Origin: Certhia americana
Taxonomy: Eukaryota; Chordata; Aves; Passeriformes; Certhiidae
Direction: 5' to 3'
Assembly (NCBI GenBank): GCA_018697195.1
Contig: JAGMWU010000027.1
Location: 13,721,509-13,785,508, forward strand
Length of the DNA stretch: 64,000 nt
Shown: positions 54,146-64,000 of the stretch, piece after piece
How positions within the stretch are numbered: position 1 is the first letter of the stretch
How the letters are laid out: each line of letters starts with the position of its first letter
Program-made: the position numbers and the translations under genes
Notes under the pieces: generated by a model
The model's database searches: none
The model's input: only the letters and a program-made list of their open reading frames with translations
Told to the model about the DNA's origin: nothing

Positions 54146-55507
54146 TGTCATGGTTTAGCCCTGACTGGACAATTTTGTAATATTGACACCTGATTAAACC
54201 AATGAAAAGTGTGGATACGCCTCTAGTGAATACACGTTTTGAGGTGAGAGTCCAGAAATTCGCTCTCTTCTGGTTTCCGGTGGGGTGAGTTGAGAACCTT
54301 GGCCCGGTTGTTTCCCATGGCTGGGCCAGGCCGAGGTTCCCGCTGCCCTCCACTGGCAGGCAGAGGGGAAGGGGAGGCAGTGGGGGGGGGGGGAGGAAGG
54401 CTCGGCCCAGTCCTGGCTGCTGAGATTTGTTAAACCAGGATGGCCCCATGCAGCAAAATGGGGGCTGAGCCAGGCCCAGTGTCTGCTGGGCAAGGAAAGG
54501 GAGAGGTGATCAGCCCTGGTGTGAAACATCTGAAGCCTGACCGGGCTGGGAAAAAGATCCTAGCCTCCCTCTCTCAGCACAGCTGAATTTGAAGGCAGCA
54601 GCCAGGCCTTGAGATCCTGGCCCAGCTCCAGCACAACTACAATGTATCACATGACTTCCTTGTACCGGCTGTGGCCTGTGTTAACTTTTTTCCTGACCAG
54701 ATGAAACTTCAAAAGCATGAATCTTACCCAGAGAAAGAAAGAGGAGACCGGATGAAATGTAAAAAGACACAGCATGATACTTAATGTCAGAGGAAGTGAG
54801 AAGAGAATCTTAAATGGAAAGGAAGATTGAAGGAGTGGCCTGGTTAGGTTGGACTTCTCTTGTGAGGCCATAGAGAATGGACTAAATACCCTGTAACCTA
54901 TGGAGTGTTTTGTTAGAGGGATGCAAGGTTCTAGTCATAGTTGTGCGTCGATGTATTTGTGAGCTGCTGGAAAAAATTGAACAGAAGAAGACTGAGAAAA
55001 TGAAAGATGATGCCCTGCCCATTGAGAGAAGATGACCTCTGTTTCTTGAGATGAAGAGAACCCTTGTTTTATACTAGAAGAGGCATCCTTAAACTGTACC
55101 CTAATAAACTGATATGGTCTATGAGTGGCTGTGGAAGGCTGTCTCGTAGAAGAGACTTCACAATAGCGACATTTCTTCCCCTGGGTGGGCCATTTGAAGA
55201 GTGTGAAAGCAAGAGAACTAGTATCTTGTGAAAAATCTCTATGGTATTCAAGAGAGACTCCTTTCTCCTTGATGAATTGAGAAATGATTACTTTAAGAGT
55301 GATAACTGACTGAGAATCCCAAGTTTTGGCTTTTTATATTGAAGTAAGAAAGTGAATAGTTGGTGGGGGAAGGAGAAGTGTTTTGAAGGTTTCATTCTGA
55401 TTCTTGGGTTTATTTCCTTTTAGTGTTAGTTAATAAAGTTTTATTCCTTTTAAGTTTAAGCCTGCTTTGGTCTTGATTGGGAAATTTCAAATTGGCAAAC
55501 TAAGACA
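54146..55507 (+). mobile_element. Solo LTR in the RT active site (1362 bp)
   Basis: TGTCATGGTTTAGCCCTGAC to GCAAACTAAGACA with GTAGA before (54141-54145) and GTGGA after (55508-55512), a 5-bp duplication with one later change. It belongs to the same family as 10566-11954. AATAAAGTTTTATT near 55433 is its poly(A) region, with a G-run at 54385-54397. Confidence 0.9.
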
Positions 55508-56310
55508 GTGGATGACCTCCTGATTGCAGCTGGAACCAGGGATGACTGCATACGACTTACCATAAGTTAGTTAAACTTCTTGGGACTGAAGGAGTAGAGA
55601 GTTTCTAAAGACAAGGCACAGATTGCCAAGGAAGCCGTGGTTTACTTGGGGCTTGAAATTTTCCATGGACACCGACAGCTCAGCAAAGAATGGAAGGAAG
55701 CCATCTGTCGACTCCCGGAGCCCCTTACTGTAAGAGAAATGCAAGCTTTCCTGGGAATGGTACGTTGGTGTCATTTGTAGATAGCAAATTATGGACGTCT
55801 GGTAAAACCCCTGTATGGAGCATTAAAAGCAGCTGAAAAGGGAATTATCCCATGGACTGAACACACTAGAGCAGTTTTAAACAGCTGAAACACTCTTTAA
55901 TGTCAGCTCCAGCACTGGGACTGCCAGACTTAACTAAACCTTTTAAACTTTTTACACATGAGAGATTAAATATGGCTTTGGGGTACTAGCACAGCACCTC
56001 AGGGATCAACAGAAGGCTGTAGCCTACTTTTCCAAACAGCTAGACAATGTTGCCCAAGGCTGGCCAGGGTGCCTGAAGGCCATGGTGGCCACTGTCATCT
56101 TGATCCAGGAGGCCTGAAAACTCACCCTTGTGCAACACACTGTAGTGTATGCACCCCATGCAGTAGCAGCTGTACTTGAACAAAAGGGGGGACATTGGCT
56201 GTCTGGTAACCAGATGCTTAAATACCAATCACTGTTATTAGAGAAGGATGATGTTACCTTGAAAACAACTGTAAAAACAGAGACTGATGCAGATAAAAGC
56301 ATGCTTTAAA
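55508..56310 (+). pseudogene. pol: ERV-F reverse transcriptase, second half
   Basis: Starts VDDLLIAAGTRDDC (the second half of the catalytic box), then KDKAQIAKEAVVYLGLEI-like, AICRLPEPLTVREMQAFLGM, KPLYGALKAAEKGIIPW, LMSAPALGLPDLTKPFKLF, then AVAYFSKQLDNVAQGW and the connection domain to WLSGNQMLKYQSLLLEKDD. Stops at 55779, 55888 and 56116. RNase H, integrase and env are absent after about 56310. Confidence 0.9.
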
Positions 56311-56389
56311 TGATTCCTATTCTGTGCCCAAGGAATGGTTCACAATAGTCATTCTTCTTCTTTGCATGATACTCAACTGTGCAGGACAT

Positions 56390-56565
56390 TACTGCTGTTA
56401 GATGTTTATTACTGTTTATTGTTGCATATTATTATTATTGTTAGACATGTGTTACTAGACATTTCATATTATTAGATGTTTATTTGATGTTAGATATTTT
56501 ATTTACGCGTAGATATTTATCTCTTGTTAGATGTTTATTTTAGATTGTTAAGTACTTGTATTTAG
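56390..56565 (+). repeat. AT-rich degenerate repeat before ERV-F polypurine tract
   Basis: GTTAGATGTTTATT-like units recur about eight to ten times with ATTATTATT runs between. It stands where RNase H to env should be. Confidence 0.7.
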
Positions 56566-56605
56566 AATAGAGACTCAATAAGGTAGAGGCCTTGTCGAAC
56601 CTCTA

Positions 56606-56971
56606 AAGGGGGGAATAATGCCTTAGGTTTCAGCTATTATATTTTTTAGACTCTGTGCTGTTTCAGTAAGTAGTTTTAGGTTTCATATTAAGTGCTACTA
56701 AGCTCTCTTCACAGAGTACATAGACAAAACAATTTCTTCTCTAGTTTGATACCAAGGACAACTTTCAGGCCCAATAACCAAAACAACGGTGAAGTGAGAC
56801 AAAAAAACAAAGAGGATGGAGCTTCATAACCTGAAGCTATGATTGGACAATTGATTCTAATATGCTAATGGACCAGAACTTATAAAAATGTGAGACCTCG
56901 TGACCCAGGTGTCCATTTTGTGGCCATTTTGGAGTGCATCTTGGGTGTGGTCCATCTGGACTCTTGTGCGC
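56606..56971 (+). mobile_element. ERV-F polypurine tract and truncated 3' LTR
   Basis: AAAGGGGGGAATAA precedes an LTR that begins TGCCTTAGGTTTCAGC at 56619. It matches the 5' LTR to CTTGTGCG at 56970 and stops there. The R/U5 end is missing, replaced by an unrelated LTR end. Confidence 0.85.
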
Positions 56972-57252
56972 TGTCGGTGGGAAGGAAGGAGGGGCTGGAG
57001 GGGAAATGGTGTTTTAAGGGCTTATTTTTCTTTTCATTATCCTCCTCTGATCCTCTTAGCAATAAATTCACTTTTGCAACTGAAGTTGAGCCTGTTTTGC
57101 CCTTAAAATATTTTCCCCCAGTCCTTATCACACTCATGAAGCATTCATTAACTTTTTTTTCCTTTTTCCCTCCTTTGTCCAGCTGTGGCAGGGGAGGGTG
57201 AGCAAGCAACTCTTATGGGTGCCTGGCATTGGGCCAGTGTCAAACCACAACA
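56972..57252 (+). mobile_element. Split LTR, 3' piece
   Basis: The sequence from GGGCTTATTTTTCTTTTC and AGCAATAAATTCAC to GCCAGTGTCAAACCACAACA is the end of the LTR family seen at 17797-18878. GGGCA follows, matching the flank of the 5' piece at 34646-34650. Confidence 0.7.
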
Positions 57253-57904
57253 GGGCATTATCTATAAGATATTATTTGATTTTACACATATGCATTGCTT
57301 TGGTCATTTGCAGTTTATTCATGGCACCATTGACTCCTTAGCTAAAGACAAATGAAAAAGCCAGCTGCTTTACAAACTTTCCCATACCATTGTGTAGCTA
57401 TGTCCTGGACATGTATAATTTTGAGAAACTTTCCCAACTGCTATTAATAGAGGCTTTCTTGTAGGATATATTAGGGAGACCCTTCCAGTTAAGGCCTTGG
57501 CTCTGGCCAAGCCCTTACCCTAGCTGGTCAGAAGTATGCCAATAGACCCAGGTGTTTCTGCACTAAAAATGTAATCAGGTCACTTTGACTTGCCGATGTG
57601 GGCTTATAAAAGCTGGACCCCCTTTCGAGGTAAACTTGGAAACCTTGTCTGGGAATGGTTCTTCAGGTCCTCATTGTTAAAGAGGGCTTGCCAGCTATTG
57701 CAGACTCTGGGTGATGGTACAATTGATGATATACCATTTCAATTTACTATCCTTTTCCTTGTGTGATACTGATTACGTGCATTATCTTGCTTATTTTTGC
57801 TTGGTGTGAGTTTATTGCTTTACCACATGTATTGATTTACTTTCATGTTGCCTTCATGTTCATAGTGAGAGACGTGCATGTTGTCGAAAAAACAAAGAAG
57901 GGGG
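57253..57904 (+). pseudogene. env: Env transmembrane-tail-like remnant
   Basis: Near 57735-57890 one frame is open and strongly hydrophobic (ILITCIILLIFAWCEFIAL), then Arg/Lys-rich (VRDVHVVEKTKKGEY), then a purine tract AAAGAAGGGGGAA. This is the usual arrangement of an Env anchor, tail and polypurine tract. The earlier part, 57253-57720, has a TATA-like TTATAAAAGC (57604) and is unassigned. Confidence 0.4.
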
Positions 57905-58094
57905 AATATGGCTCCTCAAGAACATTTAAATAATGCAATATTTACACTAGAAATTTTGAAAGCAAATAATTAATTTTGATCCTCAGCAGAGCGATACTGC
58001 TCTGAAGATTTGTGCATGTGGAACCAATTTCTAAAAGTTTTACATAAGGATCCACAGTTGGGTGTTGAATGGCAAGGCCCAGTTGATTTACTAA
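57905..58094 (+). pseudogene. pol: Betaretroviral integrase end, fragment
   Basis: APQEHLNNAIFTLEILKANN followed, after shifts, by KDPQLGVEWQGPVDLLT. These are the late-core and C-terminal phrases of betaretroviral integrase, as in ERV-E. It could belong to ERV-B or ERV-H. Confidence 0.6.
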
Positions 58095-58466
58095 CCTAGG
58101 AGAGAAGGTATGTGGAAGAGTGGTTAAAGAATAAGGGACATGTTAATGTGCAACAGCTTGCTGATGCAAAGTTAGCAAAGTTTAAGACTCAGCTTAGCTG
58201 ACAAAGACACTGTGTCCTTGTGGGTGAGCGTTATAACAACAACAGAATATTGTAGCTGATAAAGAAGGAACAGAATGCTAACACTGAACCACAAGAATGA
58301 GAAACTAAGAGGAGTTGACATTTCTGTAAGTAGCCAATGATGAGCTTGCTTTTGCACTACGCATGAGATTCATTACTGATTGTATAAAAGACATGACTAA
58401 CAGAATAAAGCGGAAACTTACTGATCATTCATATTGAGTGCTGTCTGTCTCCCGCCGACCCCATCA
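58095..58466 (+). mobile_element. ERV-H tail, copy 2
   Basis: Colinear with 717-1082, including the VEEWLKNKGHVN frame with TGA, GTATAAAAGACAT, AATAAAG and CTGTCTCCCGCCGACCCC. Directly upstream is betaretroviral integrase sequence, suggesting that family H is a betaretrovirus-like element. Confidence 0.6.
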
Positions 58467-58925
58467 AAGGTATGCATGTGTTTTATCACCAACAGGTCTA
58501 AAGTGGTTACCTGCTTGTCTGGACAAACATTGATCACCTCTGAGGAGATGAGGCCCAGTGAGAGGAAAAATTACCTAATTACCATCCAGCCCTCATAGCC
58601 AAGGCAGGAGCAGGCATAGGACTGCCAGGACATGGCTGTGTCTGGAGGCTTAAGGAGGCAGCCTGCCAACAGAGGCCTTGTGTCCCACTGCACCCACCAT
58701 CATGTTATTGTGTTCCTGCTGACCTTCAATTATTCCCTGTTCCATGCTTCCAGAAAGACATTCAGCAATGTCAAAGACAGCATTTCCAGCTAATGGACTC
58801 CTCCTACCTAAAGAGCATGGCCCCTGAGCTTCAGTCATATGAACTTTGGAACAGTAGCCATTTACTTCCACTTCCTGGGGACATTTGACATTATCCTTTT
58901 GTTTTCCTATGCTGCAGGACTCTGT
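58467..58925. other. Unassigned sequence
   Basis: No clear motif. The minus-strand frame here lacks family features. Confidence 0.4.
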
Positions 58926-59107
58926 GTCAGTGGCATGGTCGTATTTGAAAAAATTTTTATTGATTGTGATCTGTATTCCATGTATCTTATCCTGAGTCCA
59001 ACAGATGATCAGTAATAGTCTTAATAAGATAATGACCTTACAGGTGCAGACTGTTTTGGCATGAGGGTACATGAACCCTTTGCACAAAAAACAAAGGAAG
59101 AGGAAGA
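58926..59107 (+). pseudogene. env: ERV-B Env transmembrane tail and polypurine tract
   Basis: One frame reads VAWSYLKKFLLIVICIPCIL, stop, then VQQMISNSLNKIMTLQVQTV, resembling the anchor and tail of class II Env. It is followed by AAAACAAAGGAAGAGGAAGA just before the 3' LTR. Stops are present. Confidence 0.55.
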
Positions 59108-59421
59108 TGTTGCATATAGGTAAAACTTTATAAAATAAGGGCCTTGTTACCCTTGTGAAATCATGGCTCAGGCCTGCTACTTTGACTAAGAAGAAAAGGA
59201 CTATGGGAAAGTGATTCAGCTGAATTAGAGGTAGAAAAACAAGTTATGTAACCATCGTGTGTTCACATTGAGGTGTATGGTGGTTGGTTGGGATTATGTT
59301 TGTTATGTTTTAAAACTATGTAACTGATAAAGGCCTAAATGCTTAAAAAGGCCTGAGTTTTGCAATAAAGGACTCTCTCTTGCATCTGCCAGGGGACTCT
59401 GCATTGCATGGCTTCATAACA
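59108..59421 (+). mobile_element. ERV-B 3' LTR
   Basis: TGTTGCATATAGGTAAAACT to GGCTTCATAACA, homologous to 21960-22256, with GCAATAAAGGAC as poly(A) signal. Followed by ACTTGT. Confidence 0.8.
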
Positions 59422-59427
59422 ACTTGT

Positions 59428-60847
59428 TGTTTTTCAAACCTTCTACCAGCAAGACTCTGGGGTGCTGCTTACCTCTCTTTATCCCATCAGGTGGCTTAAC
59501 TGGGAAGCTTACCAGTAAGCCCTATCCCTGCAAGGAGGCACCATGTTATAGCAGGTTATTCTCTGGCTGACAGGGAATGCAGACGCTTTCAGATAGCACA
59601 GGGATAAATCCCAAATAAAATCTTCAAGAAGAAAATTAAGTTTATGAATGGAGGGAACTCATACCATGCTGCAAGGCTTTGTTGTTGGGTTGGGTTTCGT
59701 GGTTTTTTTTCTCTTCTAAACTTTATTTTATTATATTGAAGTACCTGTTAAATCCTGTTAACATGCTGCAAATCTCTGTCTTGCTGAAAAAAATAATTTG
59801 GCACCTTTAAAAAGTACCTGGCCTATATCTGTGGCCAAATAAACCCCTTGTGGACAAAAAAGGGAGCAGGTAAAGAAGGGAGAATTCACAGCAGGGAAGG
59901 CAGGGCAGAAGGAAGAAAAAATAGGATAGAGAACAAAAAAGAAGGGTAGAGAACAATTTTTTTTTAAATGGGGTAGGGAACAAAAAGCAGGATAGGGAAA
60001 AACAAAAATAGGATGGGGAATAATAAAATGAAATAGGGGACAAAAAAAATGGTACAGGCAACAACCCTGCATCCAAGAGCAGGGAAGAAAGTGGCAATGC
60101 AAAATTTTCACCCATTAACTTCAGCAGCCAGATTATTTTCACAGTAAAGAGGATGCATGTGTATAGTTGGGGCAGGGGAAAGAGGAGGGAGTCACAGTGA
60201 AGAGCAGGGCTGTAAGGAAATGCATGCAGGGGGCTGCCTGGAAGGTTTGGCAGGCTGAGGCCACCAAACCCAGTAAGATGCCCATCAGAGCAAGAAGGGC
60301 AGTTCACAAGTATTACACTCTATCTGGCTACAAACCTTATTCTCTGACTTTACCCAGCCTGAGTGAATGAATAATATTATTAAAAGACAGATGAGAGATC
60401 AAAACAGCAGCTTGGAGAAACCTGGGAGCCCTCCTGAGAGCCAAGGAAACCTGCACTATCTAGGGAAGAGTAACATTATAATAATTTGGTCAGTTGGCAA
60501 TAAGCCTTCTCAGTGCACACAGGCACGTGTGTGCTGCTGCCTTGCTAGAAAGTGGCAACATTCCTGAGGAGCTGAGAAACCCAATGCTGATATCCCATGG
60601 GCTTCTAAATCGCTTCTCATAGAATGTAACACCAAATGGGTTTAAAGGTTGCTAAGTTGAGTAGGCTAAGTCTATGCTGTGATAACTGGTTTATGTTGTA
60701 CTAAATCATTTGCCAAAGTTCCTTGATTGTCTACATTTTGCCAGTAAACTTCTGTGTAATTTTTACCTCTTGAGAATATCTGGTCAGTATCTCTCCCTTG
60801 CACCTACCCAGAGCAAAGGAACTTTGGTTTACTCCCTTACATTTAAG
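59428..60847. other. Unassigned sequence
   Basis: Purine-rich and A-rich stretches, for example 59850-60060. No gene or repeat family recognised. Confidence 0.4.
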
Positions 60848-61411
60848 TGTCTAGGGTGTTACACCACTCCATGAGTTTCCATACGCTGCCAGAAGCTCAC
60901 CGCTGGCCCCAGTCCAGCCATGCAGTGATGGGAGGGAGACGGCCCGCTCCATGAGTTCCAGCCACTGAGGGGGTCAGCCCTGCAACTGCTGGGAAGTTTC
61001 TTACAGCGTTTTGGGAGCATTGACTCCTTCAAAAAAAAAAAAAAAATTAGTTTTTCCAGGTTTTGTTTTTGTTTTGGGAGGGGAAAGGAGTTCTGGAACC
61101 ACAGAGACTCAACTGCAGTGTTATTTTTCCTTTGTTCTTTCTCTCGGCCAGGTGGTCTAGAGAAGGGGCTTCTCCCCTATCTTTTCTTTGTCTTCTGGGC
61201 TACATGGACTGCCCCAGCAGCCTCTATCTTGTTTTCTTTGTCCCTGGGGGACCACGTGACTCAGAATCTTTGTATCTAGTTGTTATTGCTGTTTCTTTTT
61301 TAGTAAACTGTTATTTTTTCACTTATATCTTCTTGCGTTTGTCTCTTGAAAACTAAGGGGAGTTAACTTATTTAGGAATCTATGCCCTGTAAATTGTCTT
61401 AAACCAAGACA
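60848..61411 (+). mobile_element. Probable solo LTR
   Basis: The end TTAAACCAAGACA and the preceding TTTAGTAAACTGTTATT and T-rich R/U5-like sequence resemble 16325-17039. The start (perhaps TGTCTAGGGTG at 60850) and target duplication were not established. Confidence 0.4.
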
Positions 61412-62772
61412 CTGATCGAAGTTAAACCCAATCTTCACACAAGAACATCCTACAGACTCAACTGTACTTCTACATGCTTCATGGAACCGTGAAGTTCCTG
61501 CAGTCACTACAGTTCACTAGCAAAAAAATGGCAGTCCCCCTTAGATACACACAAACACTTTTGCATACAACTAGGTCCTTCAGAAGACGTCATGCATGAT
61601 GTTCCCATTCAGCCTGCAAACTCCTCTCATTAGCTTCCCAACCAATGCTCTCATTTGGTTATGTGATTCGACCTCCCTCTAGCTCATTAAAAAACAATGG
61701 CTACAGTTTCCCATGTACTTTTAATCAAAGTTCACTGCTTTTCTGTTAAAATAATTGGCTGATCAAACCCATTGCTTCCAAGATGACATTCCTCCTAATG
61801 CTTTAATCAATAGACAGAGATGTTCATAAGAGAGCTAACATGGCCTCAGCTGAGTGTAGGTGCTGCAAGAACAAGGCTACAATTTTTCATTCATGTCACT
61901 GGATAGTATGGAAGAGACATGAGAAGAGAGAAGCTGGAAGCACATGATGGATGTGTCTACTGTAATCAAGTGGATAAACAGACAGAATTACTGAAATAAG
62001 TGGAAAATTATATTTGTATGCTTATTAGCCTATGAAGAGGAGATGAAGGCTTTACTGGCTTACACTTCCCATCAAGCTCAGCATAACACTTGTAGACATG
62101 TGGAAAAGGTCAGAAGCATTAAGAGATAGGGACAACTCACCAACAGATCTACCTCTTGACATCCAGTTAGAACGATCCAATAGTCACATCACTGGATGCT
62201 CTACAACCACCACACTGGTTAATTAACAGCCTCTGACAGGTTTATGATTTGGTTGGATTTCTTAAAAGAAAAAAAAAAAAAAATGAACACAAGAAAGCCA
62301 AAACGAAATTGGTTACTGAAGCTTTTCTTGGTGAACCTCAGACTTCCCAGCATGCCTTATTTATTTATGCAAATATTCATCTTGGCTGCTAAATTTCTAC
62401 AACTCCTCAATTACAAGCTTTCACAACATAAGCCATCACCTTATAATGACTCAAGTTTAAATCACTTCCAATAAAACTTGACTGTAATGCCTGTATTGTC
62501 TCACAACAGCCAGAACTGGACAGAAAAGACATGATGTCCCCAGGCACCCATGCTCCACCTGCTGCAATGGGCTAGCCCAGGTCAAGGACCAAGGGACTCA
62601 AGGAAGGAGAAGAAATGTGATTTGACAATAGGCTTAGTTTTCTGGGGTGAAACCTACCTCCTGCAAGGCTACCAAACCTTTTCCAGAAACATCTGGCTGA
62701 ACTGAATGGATCCGATTCAACAGATTCAACTCTCAAAGTTTCATTTGACTGGACTCACTTGTCTCTCTACAG
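61412..62772. other. Unassigned sequence
   Basis: No recognised gene or repeat. Confidence 0.4.
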
Positions 62773-62952
62773 ATGTCCATACTCATGGATGAGGAGCAGA
62801 GCAGGAGACCTGGAGCTGCCACAGTGTCCTCCTCACTGCATTGCTATCCTCCTGGCACAGGGAAAACTCATGCTGATGGCTCATCCTCCCCCACCATGCC
62901 CTTCCCTACTGAAATGTCCAGTGAGGAGGAAGATAGACTTCTGCTGAATGAA
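62773..62952 (+). CDS. Candidate host exon (60 codons)
   Basis: A pyrimidine-rich acceptor (CTTGTCTCTCTACAG) is followed by exactly 180 bp of open frame, phase 0 at both ends, and a weaker donor (GAA then GTAAAT). The peptide starts MSILMDEEQSRRPGAAT, is Ser/Pro-rich in the middle and ends acidic (MSSEEEDRLLLNE). No family recognised. It is on the opposite strand to the exon at 7914-8126, so it would belong to another gene. Chance is a real alternative. Confidence 0.35.
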
Positions 62953-63575
62953 GTAAATGTAATGGGAGGTCCTCAAGGAAAACCTTAGCTAAGCTAGCAA
63001 GGGATGACTATGAAAACCAGAGCATGGGAAAGGCTGTCACTTTCTCCCCCGCAGTCCTAAATAGAGAAGAGCATAAGGAAAATCATTCTCCAAGCTGACA
63101 AAAAAGGAAGATAGATAATCCACAGTTTAAAAAAAAAATAAGAAAAATGAAAGTACGTATAAGTGACAGTAGAAGGGGAAGGGATAGAAAAGGCAGCCTT
63201 GTGCTGAAACTGTAATGGGAAAGGCTGTCAGGAGCAGAGAAGGGCAGAGCATCATCCCCAGCTCCTTTGGGAACTGGAGGTTAACCAAACACAGCAGCTC
63301 CAGCTTCAAGGCAAGTTCATGGACCATGGATGATTCTGAAAAGCCACTGCACTGCTGCCTCATCTCCTCCAGGTCAAGACCTTGGTCTCAACAGGAAACC
63401 AGAGCAAGCCTGGGCACTGCCTGGCCAAGCTTTTGAGGACAGATTTTATCCAGTCTTCAGTGTGCAAATGCTCTATGTGAGCTAGGTGATAGCACATGAA
63501 ATGTCATTATTAAGAGCAGTAACAATATAATACCGAATTATCCATCCCAGCACAAAGTCCTAGGACAACAGCATG

Positions 63576-63690
63576 GCAGCATAGAATATTTTGGGTTGAA
63601 AGGGACCTTTAAAAGTCATCTAGCATCATCTCATCACACCCTCCCTGGAAGCATCCCTGGGGCCAGCTCCTCTTCCCCATATTCAAGACA
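63576..63690 (-). mobile_element. CR1 3' end scrap
   Basis: Plus strand gcatagaatattttgggttg then AAAGGGACCTTTAAAAGTCATC, a diverged reverse-complement CR1 end. Confidence 0.65.
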
Positions 63691-64000
63691 ATTTAGGTTA
63701 TTTCCTTAAAGAAAGTGTAGTGATTTACTAAAGGTACTTCTGAGTTAACTGATCTGCTTGCACAGACAGATAATATTTAAGCTCACAGTTGCTGCAGACT
63801 CTCCTCAGAGGCAAGAAGAAATCTGCATTTCACTTTTCCACCCTCTTTCTTACAGCCTGTAATTTCTTATCTTTGAGACCTGCAGTCCTCTGTCAAATTT
63901 GGCTGAAATTAGTCCCTGGGTTAAAAAAGCTTCCAGAGGAATAGCAAGTGGCAGCCAGTCTGAGTTACATAAGCTCCATTTCTGTTAATTTAAAAAAAAA
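63691..64000. other. Unassigned sequence to window end
   Basis: Nothing recognised. Confidence 0.4.

Larger units (their letters stand above)
40229..56971 (+). mobile_element. ERV-F, gammaretrovirus-like provirus with truncated 3' LTR
   Basis: LTRs of one family at 40229-40673 and 56619-56971. Between them lie a leader, gag, protease and reverse transcriptase in order, then a deletion of RNase H, integrase and env, then an AT-rich repeat and a purine tract. ERV-G and two solo LTRs are inserted in its coding region. The 3' LTR is cut after CTTGTGCG, so the target duplication cannot be tested. Confidence 0.8.
21960..59421 (+). mobile_element. ERV-B, outer betaretrovirus-like provirus holding a 37-kb nest
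   Basis: The LTR at 21960-22256 and the LTR at 59108-59421 belong to one family. The sequence before the first (ACTTGT, 21954-21959) equals the sequence after the second (59422-59427), as expected for one provirus with a 6-bp duplication. The 5' LTR is followed by a primer-site-like sequence and a gag-like frame. The 3' LTR is preceded by a purine tract and an Env transmembrane tail. Everything between is ERV-B sequence plus later insertions (ERV-C to ERV-H and solo LTRs). A 6-bp match by chance has odds of roughly 1 in 4000, so the reading is likely but not certain. Confidence 0.65.

Noticed and set aside
58650..59087. 145-codon minus-strand frame
   Set aside because: Overlaps the plus-strand Env tail and polypurine tract of ERV-B; no family features.
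1..64000. CRISPR arrays, operons, bacterial-type promoters or terminators
   Set aside because: None seen; the sequence is vertebrate, and the tandem repeats lack repeat-spacer structure.

Overview
The window looks like a passerine bird chromosome. The evidence is many CR1 LINE fragments with their typical 3' ends, a tRNA-Ile-derived SINE with a CR1-like tail (the arrangement known from zebra finch as TguSINE1), and many avian-type LTRs beginning TGTCATGGTTT or TGTRTTGGTTTGGCA. Almost everything recognisable is transposon or endogenous retrovirus (ERV). Two short stretches look like host exons: 7914-8126 on the minus strand and, more weakly, 62773-62952 on the plus strand. No bacterial-type features, CRISPR arrays or intact RNA genes were seen. 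The ERV density suggests an ERV-rich compartment such as the W chromosome or pericentromere; that is inference.

Layout. 1-2450: 3' end of a plus-strand ERV (family A), CR1 pieces, the SINE, a family-H ERV tail and an LTR-like insert that splits a CR1. 2453-7547: non-repetitive sequence with nothing I can name. 7914-8126: host exon. 8286-13511: a complete minus-strand family-A provirus with 6-bp duplication GTCATA, two LTRs, a tRNA-Trp-like primer site and a polypurine tract. In place of gag-pol-env it carries about 1.8 kb of broken coiled-coil coding sequence that looks like host golgin (giantin-like) cDNA; a 1.4 kb solo LTR later landed inside it. 13890-19905: a CR1 with ORF1 and ORF2 remains, cut by three solo LTRs.

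21960-59421: a 37 kb nest of retroviruses. The outer layer is a betaretrovirus-like provirus (ERV-B) whose two LTRs are flanked by the same 6-mer, ACTTGT. Inside it are: (i) ERV-C, 23766-32382, TSD TTAGC, tRNA-His-type primer site, itself hit by a solo LTR (TSD GCCT) and by ERV-D, 30802-32336, TSD ATTGG, tRNA-Pro primer site, whose body is replaced by an assembly gap of ten N; and (ii) a split LTR at 34651 and 57252 (flanks GGGCA) enclosing a betaretrovirus-like ERV-E and a gammaretrovirus-like ERV-F, which in turn holds the best-preserved provirus, ERV-G (41677-50872, TSD CTGG, tRNA-Arg primer site), plus solo LTRs, one of which sits inside the catalytic YVDD codons of reverse transcriptase. 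All viral genes are broken by stops, frameshifts, deletions or insertions.

59428-64000: mostly unremarkable sequence with one probable LTR, one candidate exon and a CR1 scrap. Genes here do not form a pathway; the region is best read as layers of insertion whose relative order can be deduced from target-site duplications.
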